Shown here one piece after another: positions 13,578-20,682 of a stretch of 20,682 nt of DNA (position 1 is the stretch's first letter; every line of letters starts with the position of its first letter). A program made the translations under genes and the position numbers. Below the pieces are notes generated by a model. The model had not been told where the DNA came from and searched no databases. It saw only the letters and a program-made list of their open reading frames with translations. The DNA is taken from the NCBI GenBank assembly GCA_018818465.1, contig JAHIRU010000029.1, positions 1 to 20,682 of the forward strand. The letters run 5' to 3'. The DNA comes from Nanobdellota archaeon. GTDB taxonomy: Archaea > Aenigmatarchaeota > Aenigmatarchaeia > QMZP01.

Positions 13578-13625
13578 TAAAGCACTTAAATTAACCATTT
13601 ATATCTTTACCATTAGAGGTTGATT

Positions 13626-14228
13626 ATGAATATATTATTTGTTGGTGCGCATCCTGATGATGTAGAAATGGGAGCATCTGGTTTACTGGTAAAAATGTCA
13701 GAAAAAGCTGAATGCAGAGTACTTGTATTCTCAGATTGCGAAGAACAGCCAGGAAATCAGGGCATATCACAGGAATTTCAGAACGCAATGTCAATATTAG
13801 GCGTAAAGGAATCAAAGCTGCTTAATTTTCCAAATACCCGTTTACCTGAAAAAAACAATGAAATAAGACAGGTTTTAGAGGAAACTAAGAAAGAATTCAA
13901 TCCGGATATTGTTGTTATTCATGATATTGATACTCTTCACCAGGATCATAGAACTGTTTCAGAGGAATGTCTTAGAGTTTTTAGAAACAGTTCAGTTCTC
14001 ATGTATGAAGATATGAAGAGTGTAGAAAATTTCAAACCGAATTTGATAGTTTCATTAACACCCGAACAGTTCAATAAAAAATTACAGGCTTTAGATTGTT
14101 ACAAGACGCAGGAAAGAAGATACTATTATGATCTAGAAACCATAAAATCTTTGGCAAGAGTTCGTGGCAAGCAGATGAATGCTGAGATCGGTGAAGCTTA
14201 TAAAATTCATAGGTTCATCTACAGATAA
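13626..14228 (+). CDS. PIG-L / LmbE-family deacetylase
   Basis: About 200 residues beginning MNILFVGAHPDDVEMGASG. The HPDD motif (H9, D11, D12) and HQDH (105-108) are the zinc ligands and catalytic Asp of the PIG-L/LmbE family, which removes acetyl groups from N-acetylglucosamine-type sugars. ATG 13626 is chosen because it puts GAHPDD at the usual position and follows GAGGTTGATT closely; a TTG at 13620 would add two residues. It stands before a Gfo/Idh/MocA dehydrogenase and an acyltransferase for amino sugars, so a role in amino-sugar or glycolipid precursors is plausible. The exact sugar is unknown. Confidence 0.88.
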   Translation: MNILFVGAHPDDVEMGASGLLVKMSEKAECRVLVFSDCEEQPGNQGISQEFQNAMSILGVKESKLLNFPNTRLPEKNNEIRQVLEETKKEFNPDIVVIHDIDTLHQDHRTVSEECLRVFRNSSVLMYEDMKSVENFKPNLIVSLTPEQFNKKLQALDCYKTQERRYYYDLETIKSLARVRGKQMNAEIGEAYKIHRFIYR

Positions 14229-14280
14229 TAAATACAAGGAGGGTTTAGCGACTTATAATGTTTGCATGTAGTAGTTTAGC

Positions 14281-15276
14281 ATGAATATGTTAAAAACAGC
14301 TGTTATTGGAGTAGGGAATATGGGAAAGCATCATGCTAGGGTTTACACTGAACTAGATTCCGAATTGGTTGCTGTTTCTGATCCAGACGAAAAGCGCGGA
14401 AAAGAAATTGCAGAAAAGTTTTCCTGTAAATACTATAGTGATTACAAGGAAATGCTAGAGAAGGAAAAAATAGATGCTGTTTCAGTTGCTGTACCAACAA
14501 AATTTCATAAAGATGTCTGTCTTTATTGCATAGAAAATGGAAAACACGTTCTTGTTGAAAAACCTATAGCAGATAAGATTGAAGATGCCAGAGCCATAAT
14601 AGATGCAGCAAAAAGCAAGGGAATTAAATTGCTAGTTGGACACGTCGAAAGGTTCAATCCTGCTGTTCAAAAACTAAAGGAAATAATAGATAAAAGGGAG
14701 ATAGGAGACATAACAAGCATAATAGCAAGAAGAGTAGGTGTCTTTCCTCCACAGGTTTTAGACGCTAATGTTATAATTGATTTAGCTGTTCATGATATAG
14801 ATATAGTTAATTACATACTGGGAAAACAGCCTACTGCTATTTATGCTAGTGGTGGAAAAGCACTCATTGATAAAAGAGAGGATTATGCTGACATATTCAT
14901 GAAGTTTGGCAAAACAAATGTTCTGATTCAGGCCAATTGGATAACGCCTGTAAAGATAAGAAACATTTCTGTTACAGGAACAAACGGTTATGCTGAAGTA
15001 AATTATATCACACAGGAATTGAAAATATACAAGACAAAACTAAAGAAGAACTTTGACACATTCAATGACGTTGTAGAATTCGCTAAACCTGCTGTTATGA
15101 CAATAACAATGGAGGGCGAAGAACCGCTTAAACTGGAAATAGAAAACTTTTTGGAATCTATTCGCGAAAATAAGGAACCGCTTGTTACAGGCGAAGACGG
15201 ATTAAATGCTATTGACATAGCATTGAAAGCAACAAAAATGTGCAATGATAAACAAGCTGATGATATGGTGAAATAA
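14281..15276 (+). CDS. Gfo/Idh/MocA-family sugar-nucleotide dehydrogenase
   Basis: A 331-residue NAD(P)-dependent dehydrogenase. The N-terminal Rossmann fold shows AVIGVGNMGKHHARVY; the catalytic region has HVLVEKPIADKI (EKP with the conserved Lys), and DLAVHDIDIVNYILG holds the conserved His/Asp. It closely resembles WlbA/WbpB-type enzymes that oxidise C3 of UDP-N-acetylglucosamine derivatives, the first step before transamination. Start ATG 14281 or 14287 cannot be separated. The next gene's ATG shares one base with its stop (TAATG at 15274), so translation is coupled. With the acyltransferase and the aminotransferase it forms a three-step set for 2,3-diacetamido sugars; substrate assignment is inferred from this grouping. 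Confidence 0.88.
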   Translation: MNMLKTAVIGVGNMGKHHARVYTELDSELVAVSDPDEKRGKEIAEKFSCKYYSDYKEMLEKEKIDAVSVAVPTKFHKDVCLYCIENGKHVLVEKPIADKIEDARAIIDAAKSKGIKLLVGHVERFNPAVQKLKEIIDKREIGDITSIIARRVGVFPPQVLDANVIIDLAVHDIDIVNYILGKQPTAIYASGGKALIDKREDYADIFMKFGKTNVLIQANWITPVKIRNISVTGTNGYAEVNYITQELKIYKTKLKKNFDTFNDVVEFAKPAVMTITMEGEEPLKLEIENFLESIRENKEPLVTGEDGLNAIDIALKATKMCNDKQADDMVK

Positions 15277-15794
15277 TGACAGAAATACATCCTACAGCTA
15301 TAGTAGAATCGAAAGACGTAGGCGAAGGAACAAAGATATGGCATCATGCTCACGTCAGAGAAGGTGCAAAAATTGGATCCAACTGTATGATAGGAAAAAA
15401 CGCCTATATTGATTTTGATGTTGTAATTGGTTCTAATGTGAAAATACAAAACAATGTCTGCGTTTACAACGCTACAATAGAAGACGATGTACAGCTTGGT
15501 CCTGGTGTTATTGTAACAAACGATCCCTATCCAAGGGCGTTTATCTGGAACGAAGAAAAAAAGGGGAAAAGAACCCACATAAAGAAAGGGGCATCTGTTG
15601 GTGCAAACTCAACACTTATTCCAGGAATAACAATCGGAGAATATGCTATGATTGGAGCATCGTCTGTTGTTACAAAAGATGTTCCATCGCACGCCTTGGT
15701 TTACGGTAATCCGGCAACAATTAGGGGTTATGTTTGCAAATGTGGAAACAAAACAAATAATGAAGATAGAGTTTGTGACGGTTGCAAAAATTAA
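15276..15794 (+). CDS. Left-handed beta-helix (hexapeptide) N-acetyltransferase
   Basis: A 172-residue acyltransferase with many [LIV]-G-X4 hexapeptide turns (VREGAKIGSNCMIGKNAYID through GASVGANSTLIPGITIGEYA), forming the left-handed beta-helix trimer. Motif GVIVTNDPYPRAF is typical of WlbB/WbpD enzymes that acetylate the 3-amino group of UDP-2-acetamido-3-amino sugars using acetyl-CoA. The end carries a small Cys pair pattern (CKCGNK...CDGCKN), probably a zinc ribbon. It overlaps the previous gene by one base and the next, convergent aminotransferase by four bases. Confidence 0.9.
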   Translation: MTEIHPTAIVESKDVGEGTKIWHHAHVREGAKIGSNCMIGKNAYIDFDVVIGSNVKIQNNVCVYNATIEDDVQLGPGVIVTNDPYPRAFIWNEEKKGKRTHIKKGASVGANSTLIPGITIGEYAMIGASSVVTKDVPSHALVYGNPATIRGYVCKCGNKTNNEDRVCDGCKN

Positions 15795-16864
15795 TTTTCC
15801 AAATAGTTTTTAACTTCTTCTGCAATTCTTTCAATATCCTCTTTTTTCAGATGAGGATGTATTGGCAATGAAAGAACCTCTTTGCAAGCTCTTTCAGCTT
15901 CTGGACAGCTCTCTGATCCAGGCTGGTAAATTGTTTGTGGATAATAAATCATTGATTGTATACCCTTTTCATTTAGTTGTTCTTTCAGGGCATCTCTCTT
16001 TCCATCCAAAACGCGGATTGTGTATTGATGAAAAACATGCTTTGTTTCAGGTGCGACAGAAGGCAGAACAATCCCATCAATACCTGATAAGAGTTCTGCT
16101 AAAGTTTTTGCATTCTCTATTCTTTTGTTGTTTAAATCTTCAATTTTTTTCATCTGTTCAATTCCTATTGCAGCTTGAATGTCTGTCATCCTATAATTAT
16201 AACCGAGAATTTCATATTCGTAAATCATTCTTTGACCATGCTGTCTTCTGATTCTAGTTTTGTCAGCCCATACATCATTGTTTGTGAGAAGCATTCCCCC
16301 TTCACCTGTTGTGATGTTTTTTGTTGCATAAAACGAAAGAGCAGAGACATCGCCAAAAGTTCCAATCTTTTGCCCTTTGTATTCCGCGCCAATTGCTTGT
16401 GCAGAATCCTCGATGAGTTTTAGGTTATGTTTTTTACAGACACCCATTATCTTATCCATTTCACATGGCTGTCCGTACAGGTGAACAACGAGAACCGCTT
16501 TTGTTTTATCTGTGATTTTTTCTTCGATTTTTTCAGGATCAATATTGAATGTTTTTGGATCAATATCAACAAAAACTGGTTTAGCTCCATTATATAAAAT
16601 GCAGTTGGAACTTGCTATAAACGTGAATGGTGTTGTTATAACTTCATCCCCCGGCTTGATGCCGAGAGATTCAATTGCCAGGTGCAATGCAGTTGTACCA
16701 GAAGATGTTGCAATAGCATGCTTGATGCCAAGAAATCCTGAGACAGCTTCCTCAAACTCTTTAACTTTTACGCCCTGTACAAGATTTCCAGACAAGAGTA
16801 CATTTCTGACTGCTTCTATTTCCTCTTCTCCCATAAAGGGTTTTGATATGTTTATTCGGTTCAT
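15791..16864 (-). CDS. DegT/DnrJ/EryC1/StrS-family PLP aminotransferase
   Basis: A 357-residue sugar aminotransferase. SSGTTALHLA (54-63) binds the PLP phosphate, EDSAQAIGAEYKG (152-164) has the Asp/Gln that hold the ring, and the Schiff-base Lys is K182 in SFYATKNITTGEGG. It transfers an amino group, usually from glutamate, to a 3-keto UDP-sugar made by the dehydrogenase encoded opposite, giving the amine that the acyltransferase would acetylate (as in the WbpB/E/D pathway). Although convergent, it belongs to this set by function. The minus-strand TATA box GGTTTTTAAAGTT (16885-16897) gives a nearly leaderless start at 16864. Other 3- or 4-amino sugars are possible. Confidence 0.9.
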   Translation of the reverse strand: MNRINISKPFMGEEEIEAVRNVLLSGNLVQGVKVKEFEEAVSGFLGIKHAIATSSGTTALHLAIESLGIKPGDEVITTPFTFIASSNCILYNGAKPVFVDIDPKTFNIDPEKIEEKITDKTKAVLVVHLYGQPCEMDKIMGVCKKHNLKLIEDSAQAIGAEYKGQKIGTFGDVSALSFYATKNITTGEGGMLLTNNDVWADKTRIRRQHGQRMIYEYEILGYNYRMTDIQAAIGIEQMKKIEDLNNKRIENAKTLAELLSGIDGIVLPSVAPETKHVFHQYTIRVLDGKRDALKEQLNEKGIQSMIYYPQTIYQPGSESCPEAERACKEVLSLPIHPHLKKEDIERIAEEVKNYLEN

Positions 16865-16996
16865 TTACCTCAATATTGGATAATAACTTTAAAAACCATT
16901 TAAACCAATCGTCGAACTCCGTTTTGAAGATATAAAAGGTTTACTGCTGTATAGAGTGTATTAATTGTATAATTATCCGTAAGGATGGTAATTAAA
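16865..16996. promoter_or_regulatory. Divergent promoters, aminotransferase / HMG-CoA synthase
   Basis: On the minus strand GGTTTTTAAAGTT (16885-16897) is a TATA-type element for the aminotransferase. On the plus strand GATATAAAAGG (16929-16939) is a clear TATA box about 60 bases before the HMG-CoA synthase. Just before the chosen start, a 12-base unit beginning ATGGTAATT repeats (16985 and 16997), giving two in-frame ATGs. The rest shows nothing notable. Confidence 0.55.
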
Positions 16997-18034
16997 ATGG
17001 TAATTGGAATAGTTGGTTATGGTGCATATGTTCCCAAGTACAGGATAACTATAGATGAAATAGCAAAGGTGTGGGGACAGGACGCTCAGGCACTAAGAAA
17101 AGGTCTGCTCGTAGAGGAGAAGAGCGTGCCTGCTATGGATGAGGATACTATAACAATTAGCGTAGAGGCTGCGCGCAACGCCTTATTACGCGCAGGTATC
17201 GATCCGATCAAGATTGGTGCATTATATATAGGTTCTGAGAGCCATCCTTATGCTGTAAAGTCCAGTGGAACTATAGTTGCACAAGCTTTAGGATTGTCAA
17301 CGAATCTTATGGTAGCTGATTTCGAGTTTGCATGTAAAGCAGGAACTGCTGCAATGCAGTGTTGTTATGGTCTTGTTAAAGCAGGCGAAATAGAATACGG
17401 TCTTGCAATAGGGGCTGATACATCTCAAGGAAGACCTGGGGATGCGTTGGAATATACAGCTGGTGCTGGTGGTGCAGCATATATTATAGGAAAAGATCCT
17501 TTAGCAGAACTTGAAGGTACATTTTCTTACACTACTGACACTACAGATTTTTGGAGAAGAGATGGAGAAAAGTATCCAAGCCATGGTGCAAGGTTTAGTG
17601 GACATCCAGGCTATTTCACTCATGTTTTATCTGCATCAAAAGGATTAATGAAAAAACTTTCATTGAAAGTAGAAGATTTTGATTATGTTGTTTTACATAT
17701 GCCTAACGGCAAATTCCCAACAAATGCTTGCAAATTATTAGGATTTCCTTTAGAGAAATTAGAAACTTCTCTTGTTGTAAAAAGAATGGGTAACTGTTAT
17801 TCTGGTTCAAGTCCGGTTGGATTATCAGCTGTTCTTGATGTAGCAAAACCAGGCAATAGAATTTTGATGACATCATATGGTTCTGGTGCAGGTTCGGATT
17901 CATTTTCATTTTTAGTAACTGATAAAATATTGGAGCGCCAAAACAAAGCCCCAACAACTGAAAACTATATTAGTAAAAAAGAAAATATTGACTATGGAAA
18001 TTATGTAAAGTTTAGAGGAAAATTGAAATTATAA
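16997..18034 (+). CDS. Hydroxymethylglutaryl-CoA synthase (archaeal)
   Basis: A 345-residue HMG-CoA synthase that condenses acetyl-CoA with acetoacetyl-CoA to HMG-CoA, an early mevalonate step leading to archaeal lipids. Start MVIGIVGYGAYVPKYRI is the family N-terminus. Catalytic residues are visible: Glu81 in GSESHPYAVK, nucleophilic Cys113 in FEFACKAGTAAMQ, and His234 in VVLHMPNGKFP. ATG 16997 is preferred over the in-frame ATG 16985 for that reason and because AAGGATGGTAATT precedes it. The thiolase gene starts nine bases after the stop, followed by the DUF35 gene; in methanogens these three products form one complex that channels the acetoacetyl-CoA. Confidence 0.95.
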   Translation: MVIGIVGYGAYVPKYRITIDEIAKVWGQDAQALRKGLLVEEKSVPAMDEDTITISVEAARNALLRAGIDPIKIGALYIGSESHPYAVKSSGTIVAQALGLSTNLMVADFEFACKAGTAAMQCCYGLVKAGEIEYGLAIGADTSQGRPGDALEYTAGAGGAAYIIGKDPLAELEGTFSYTTDTTDFWRRDGEKYPSHGARFSGHPGYFTHVLSASKGLMKKLSLKVEDFDYVVLHMPNGKFPTNACKLLGFPLEKLETSLVVKRMGNCYSGSSPVGLSAVLDVAKPGNRILMTSYGSGAGSDSFSFLVTDKILERQNKAPTTENYISKKENIDYGNYVKFRGKLKL

Positions 18035-18043
18035 AGAGGTAAT

Positions 18044-19204
18044 ATGAGAAGAGTAGCGGTTATTGGTGCAGGGTATACAAAATTTGGAGAGCATTGGAAC
18101 AAATCATTGAGACAGCTTTCAACAGAAGCTGGTGCATTGGCTTTGGAAGATGCAAAACTAGAAGGTAAGGATATTCAAGCTCTGTATATTGGAAACATGT
18201 CTTCCGGTCATTTCATAGGGCAAGAGCATGTTGCAGCTCTGGCTGCAGATCAATCAGGCTTGACGCCTATACCAGCAACAAGGGTTGAGGCTGCATGCGC
18301 TTCAAGTGCTCTAGCTTTTAGACAGGCTGTTCTCTCGATAATGAGCGGAAAGCATGATATTGTTATAGCTGCAGGCGCAGAAAAAATGACTGACATAACT
18401 GGCGCATCAGCACTTTCAACCTTGATGGGTGCTGGTGATCAGGAATGGGAATCAAGTATTGGTCTAACTTTTGCGGGTCTGTATGCTCTGATGGCTCAAA
18501 GACACATGAAAGATTACGGAACAACAAGAGAGCAGATGGCTATGGTGAGTGTAAATAATCATAAAAACGGTTCTCTCAACCCATTAGCACAGCATCCTTT
18601 TGAAATAACAGTTGAAAAAGTTCTTAATTCATCTTTAATCGCTGATCCTTTAAGACTTCTGGATTGTTCGCCAATAACAGATGGTGCAGCTGCTGTTGTA
18701 CTTGTATCAGAAGAGCTTGCAAAAAGATTTGAAAATCCGATATGGGTTCTTGGTTCAGGACAGGCTTCAGATACATTGGCTCTGCATAACAGAAACAGTA
18801 TGACAGAGATGCTTTCAACAAAGGTTGCCGCTAAGATAGCCTATGGTGAAGCAAAACTAAAACCAGAAAACATTGACGTAGTAGAAGTTCATGATTGCTT
18901 TTCAATAAATGAAATCATTGCAATAGAAGATCTCGGTTTCTGTGAAAAAGGGCAAGGCGGAAAATTCGTAGAAGATAATAAAATAGCAAGAGACGGCGAA
19001 AGACCAGTTAACACAACAGGCGGTTTAAAATCAATAGGACATCCTGTTGGTGCTACTGGCATAAGACAGATAATAGACATAGTAAAACAGCTTAGAGGAA
19101 CTTATGGTTCTTTGCAAATAAACGGTGCAAAAACAGGCCTAGCCCTGAATATAGGAGGAAGTGGAGCAACAGCTGCTGTTCACATCCTCGGAAGGGAGTA
19201 TTGA
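18044..19204 (+). CDS. Acetyl-CoA C-acetyltransferase (SCP2-type thiolase)
   Basis: A 386-residue thiolase forming acetoacetyl-CoA from two acetyl-CoA. Cys85 in RVEAACASSALAF is the nucleophile; His283 in VEVHDCFSINEI and His333 in LKSIGHPVGATG complete the SCP2-type active site. The SCP2-like form is the one used in archaea for mevalonate synthesis. It lies between HMG-CoA synthase and a DUF35 protein in one operon, with AGAGGT before its start and only two bases between its stop and the next ATG. Because the equilibrium is unfavourable, direct transfer to HMG-CoA synthase through the DUF35 scaffold is expected from the known methanogen complex. Confidence 0.95.
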   Translation: MRRVAVIGAGYTKFGEHWNKSLRQLSTEAGALALEDAKLEGKDIQALYIGNMSSGHFIGQEHVAALAADQSGLTPIPATRVEAACASSALAFRQAVLSIMSGKHDIVIAAGAEKMTDITGASALSTLMGAGDQEWESSIGLTFAGLYALMAQRHMKDYGTTREQMAMVSVNNHKNGSLNPLAQHPFEITVEKVLNSSLIADPLRLLDCSPITDGAAAVVLVSEELAKRFENPIWVLGSGQASDTLALHNRNSMTEMLSTKVAAKIAYGEAKLKPENIDVVEVHDCFSINEIIAIEDLGFCEKGQGGKFVEDNKIARDGERPVNTTGGLKSIGHPVGATGIRQIIDIVKQLRGTYGSLQINGAKTGLALNIGGSGATAAVHILGREY

Positions 19205-19206
19205 GT

Positions 19207-19611
19207 ATGCCATATAAGTCGTCAGTGCCTCTGTTTTGGAGATTGAAGGATGCAAAGTACAGTTTAGTTGGTACTAAATGCATTACTTGTAATCAGGTAT
19301 TTTTTCCACCAGCTGATTTCTGTCCTCAATGTAGGCGTAAAGGTAAAATAGAGAAGTTCCAGTTCAGCGGTAATGGAGAAGTTGTTTCTTACACTGTTAT
19401 ACGTGTTGCTCCAGAGGGTTTTGAAAAATACGTACCGTATGTTGTTGCAATAATACAATTAGATGAAGGAACTAGAATATCAGGACAGATAATAGGTGAC
19501 ATAAATAAAGTAGAGATTGAAAAGCGCGTTAAGTCGGTATTCAGGCGCATTACAGAAGATAATGATCAGGGGCTTATACACTACGGCATCAAGTTTGAGA
19601 TTGTTGATTAG
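19207..19611 (+). CDS. DUF35 zinc-ribbon / OB-fold protein of the thiolase-HMGCS complex
   Basis: A 134-residue DUF35 protein: a rubredoxin-like zinc ribbon with Cys25, Cys28, Cys39 and Cys42 (CITCNQVFFPPADFCPQC), followed by an OB fold (GNGEVVSYTVIRVAPEGF). In methanogens such a protein bridges thiolase and HMG-CoA synthase and helps share a CoA-binding site. Its neighbours here are exactly those two enzymes. The start ATG 19207 is two bases after the thiolase stop. The last four bases overlap the end of the convergent kinase-like gene. Confidence 0.92.
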   Translation: MPYKSSVPLFWRLKDAKYSLVGTKCITCNQVFFPPADFCPQCRRKGKIEKFQFSGNGEVVSYTVIRVAPEGFEKYVPYVVAIIQLDEGTRISGQIIGDINKVEIEKRVKSVFRRITEDNDQGLIHYGIKFEIVD

Positions 19612-20192
19612 ATTTCTATATTCAATAGTTCACTAAGATTTTCAAGAATATGTTCTCGATCATTTTTTGTGTTGTTATTGTATGTAAATGCATGAACACT
19701 TCCAAAACCATCTTCGAAATCCTGAGCATCTTCCCAGTTTTCATATAACCAATCATTGTATTGATCGCTTTTTTCACCAGTTCTTCCACGCTTTTTATTC
19801 CTTTTTTCTAATTCATCCTTATCCACTTTCAAATCTATTAAATATCTTACAAGTTCTTGTCCTGTTTCAGTAAGATATTTTAGTAGTTCTGGAGATGTGT
19901 GTAAAGTTATTCTCCTTAGACATTCATTATAAGAACAATTATCAGAAACAACATTATTTCCTTTTAAATTCTGTAGATACTTTCTGAGATTAGCTTCAGA
20001 ATAGAGAATATACCATTCATATTTTTCGAGTTCGAAAGGTGATCTTCCATTAAAAATATCACGTCTAACCTTATCGTTAGATATATGTTCATACCCAACA
20101 TTCTCGAGTTTTTCAGCTATTGTTGTTTTTCCTGAAGACGGAAGTCCTGTTATTGCCACATTGTATATTTTATTATTTGAAATCGATATCAT
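19608..20192 (-). CDS. P-loop nucleotide kinase-like protein
   Basis: A 194-residue P-loop protein with Walker A GLPSSGKTT (16-24), followed by HISNDKVRRDIFNG (Asp for metal/substrate) and a second strand NVVSDNCSYNECLRRITL. The lid region has KRNKKRGRTGEKSDQYNDW. The layout resembles adenylyl-sulfate/chloramphenicol/zeta-type small-molecule or tRNA kinases of the AAA_33 group, but no single family fits clearly. ATG 20192 gives MISISNNKIYNVAITG, with the P loop at the usual distance from the start. It is convergent with DUF35 (4-base overlap) and 42 bases downstream of the geranylgeranyl reductase, possibly in its operon. Substrate is unknown. Confidence 0.7.
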   Translation of the reverse strand: MISISNNKIYNVAITGLPSSGKTTIAEKLENVGYEHISNDKVRRDIFNGRSPFELEKYEWYILYSEANLRKYLQNLKGNNVVSDNCSYNECLRRITLHTSPELLKYLTETGQELVRYLIDLKVDKDELEKRNKKRGRTGEKSDQYNDWLYENWEDAQDFEDGFGSVHAFTYNNNTKNDREHILENLSELLNIEI

Positions 20193-20234
20193 ACGACCAC
20201 AAAATATAGTTGTTTTTATATTTAAAGTTATATG

Positions 20235-20682
20235 CTAGATTTCAAATGCATCTAGCAACGGAAAATCCATATCCAAGTTATTCATCGATGCCTTATTTGC
20301 CATTTCAAAAAATGTGTCTATATCCTTTTCATTGCAATCTTTATAGAATTCTCTAAACATCAATCCTACTGTTATATTCTTACCGATTGCATTTTTCCAT
20401 TGATCTTCATAAGTTTTTAGGAATTCTTCTGAGAAGTTATTTTCTTTAAGAGCATCTTTAATTACATTAACTGCTATTTTTGCGCATGTTAAGCCATAAA
20501 CCACTCCACCACCACTCCATGGCTTGACTTGCGCAGCTGCGTCGCCGATTAATAGGGCGCGATTAGAATATGTTTTCGAAGGTCCTATAGGAATCATAGA
20601 AGCTTTTTTGTTTCCTAATGATTTCAATTTAAAGAATTTCTTCAATTCTTCAAATTTTGCACCAGAGGACATCATGCCGTAT
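20235..20682 (-). CDS. Geranylgeranyl reductase family protein, 3' part (runs off window)
   Basis: The last 149 residues of a flavoprotein; the frame stays open past 20682, so the front with the FAD Rossmann motif is outside. The diagnostic RALLIGDAAAQVKPWSGGGVVYGLTCAKIA stretch, split as RALLIGDAAAQVKP (FAD-binding GD motif) and WSGGGVVYGLTCAKIA, matches geranylgeranyl reductases that saturate the isoprenoid chains of archaeal lipids. The ATG at 20675 is internal, not the start. With GGPP synthase at the other end and the mevalonate genes between, it marks a lipid-synthesis neighbourhood. It could also act on other isoprenoids such as quinones. Confidence 0.85.
   Translation of the reverse strand, partial: YGMMSSGAKFEELKKFFKLKSLGNKKASMIPIGPSKTYSNRALLIGDAAAQVKPWSGGGVVYGLTCAKIAVNVIKDALKENNFSEEFLKTYEDQWKNAIGKNITVGLMFREFYKDCNEKDIDTFFEMANKASMNNLDMDFPLLDAFEI

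Noticed and set aside
1..20682. tRNA or rRNA genes, CRISPR array, insertion sequence, origin
   Set aside because: No cloverleaf with a TTCGA-type arm, no evenly spaced repeats, no transposase and no origin-box clusters were seen in the intergenic stretches.

Overview
This is an AT-rich archaeal chromosome segment. The archaeal assignment rests on the order secE, spt5, L11, L1, L10/P0, L12 of eukaryal/archaeal-type ribosomal genes, an archaeal-type alanyl-tRNA synthetase, geranylgeranyl diphosphate synthase and geranylgeranyl reductase (isoprenoid ether lipids), the archaeal HMG-CoA synthase / thiolase / DUF35 trio, and TATA boxes about 25 bases upstream of nearly leaderless genes. Short genes, very tight packing and many small winged-helix proteins would fit a DPANN-type genome, but the lineage is only a guess.

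Layout. (1) 125-1120, minus: GGPP synthase, divergent from secE. (2) 1205-5683: secE, spt5, L11, a membrane/coiled-coil protein, L1, L10 and L12, with two small DNA-binding proteins inserted between spt5 and L11. The L11 gene is interrupted inside its most conserved motif (PPLGPALGP) by about 32 nt that carry stops and shift the frame. The flanking exon sequences are complementary and a relaxed bulge-helix-bulge (BHB) can be drawn that restores the frame exactly, so the gene probably carries a tiny archaeal mRNA intron. (3) 5766-6603, minus: a broken heparinase II/III-like C-terminal fragment with a frameshift at a (TA)4 run, in sequence that looks more GC-rich than its surroundings. (4) 6765-11176: a promoter and the first codons of an alaS-like gene, then a winged-helix plus LAGLIDADG homing-endonuclease cassette, then intact alaS with its own start. 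This looks like a homing-endonuclease insertion that left the old 5' end behind. (5) 11177-13514: a membrane-anchored unknown, a PHP-domain protein and an ATP-grasp ligase. (6) 13626-16864: a PIG-L deacetylase, a Gfo/Idh/MocA dehydrogenase, a left-handed beta-helix acyltransferase and a DegT aminotransferase; the last three match the set that builds diacetamido sugar nucleotides for surface glycans. (7) 16997-19611: HMG-CoA synthase, thiolase and DUF35 protein (start of the mevalonate pathway). (8) 19608-20682, minus: a P-loop kinase-like protein and the 3' part of a geranylgeranyl reductase that runs off the window.

How the genes work together: translation and protein-export genes occupy the left half. 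The right half combines surface-sugar synthesis with the mevalonate-to-ether-lipid pathway, whose ends (GGPP synthase at the left edge, geranylgeranyl reductase at the right edge) flank the window. I saw no rRNA, tRNA, CRISPR array, insertion sequence with terminal repeats, or replication origin. The two most unusual things are the interrupted L11 gene and the duplicated alaS head around the homing-endonuclease cassette.
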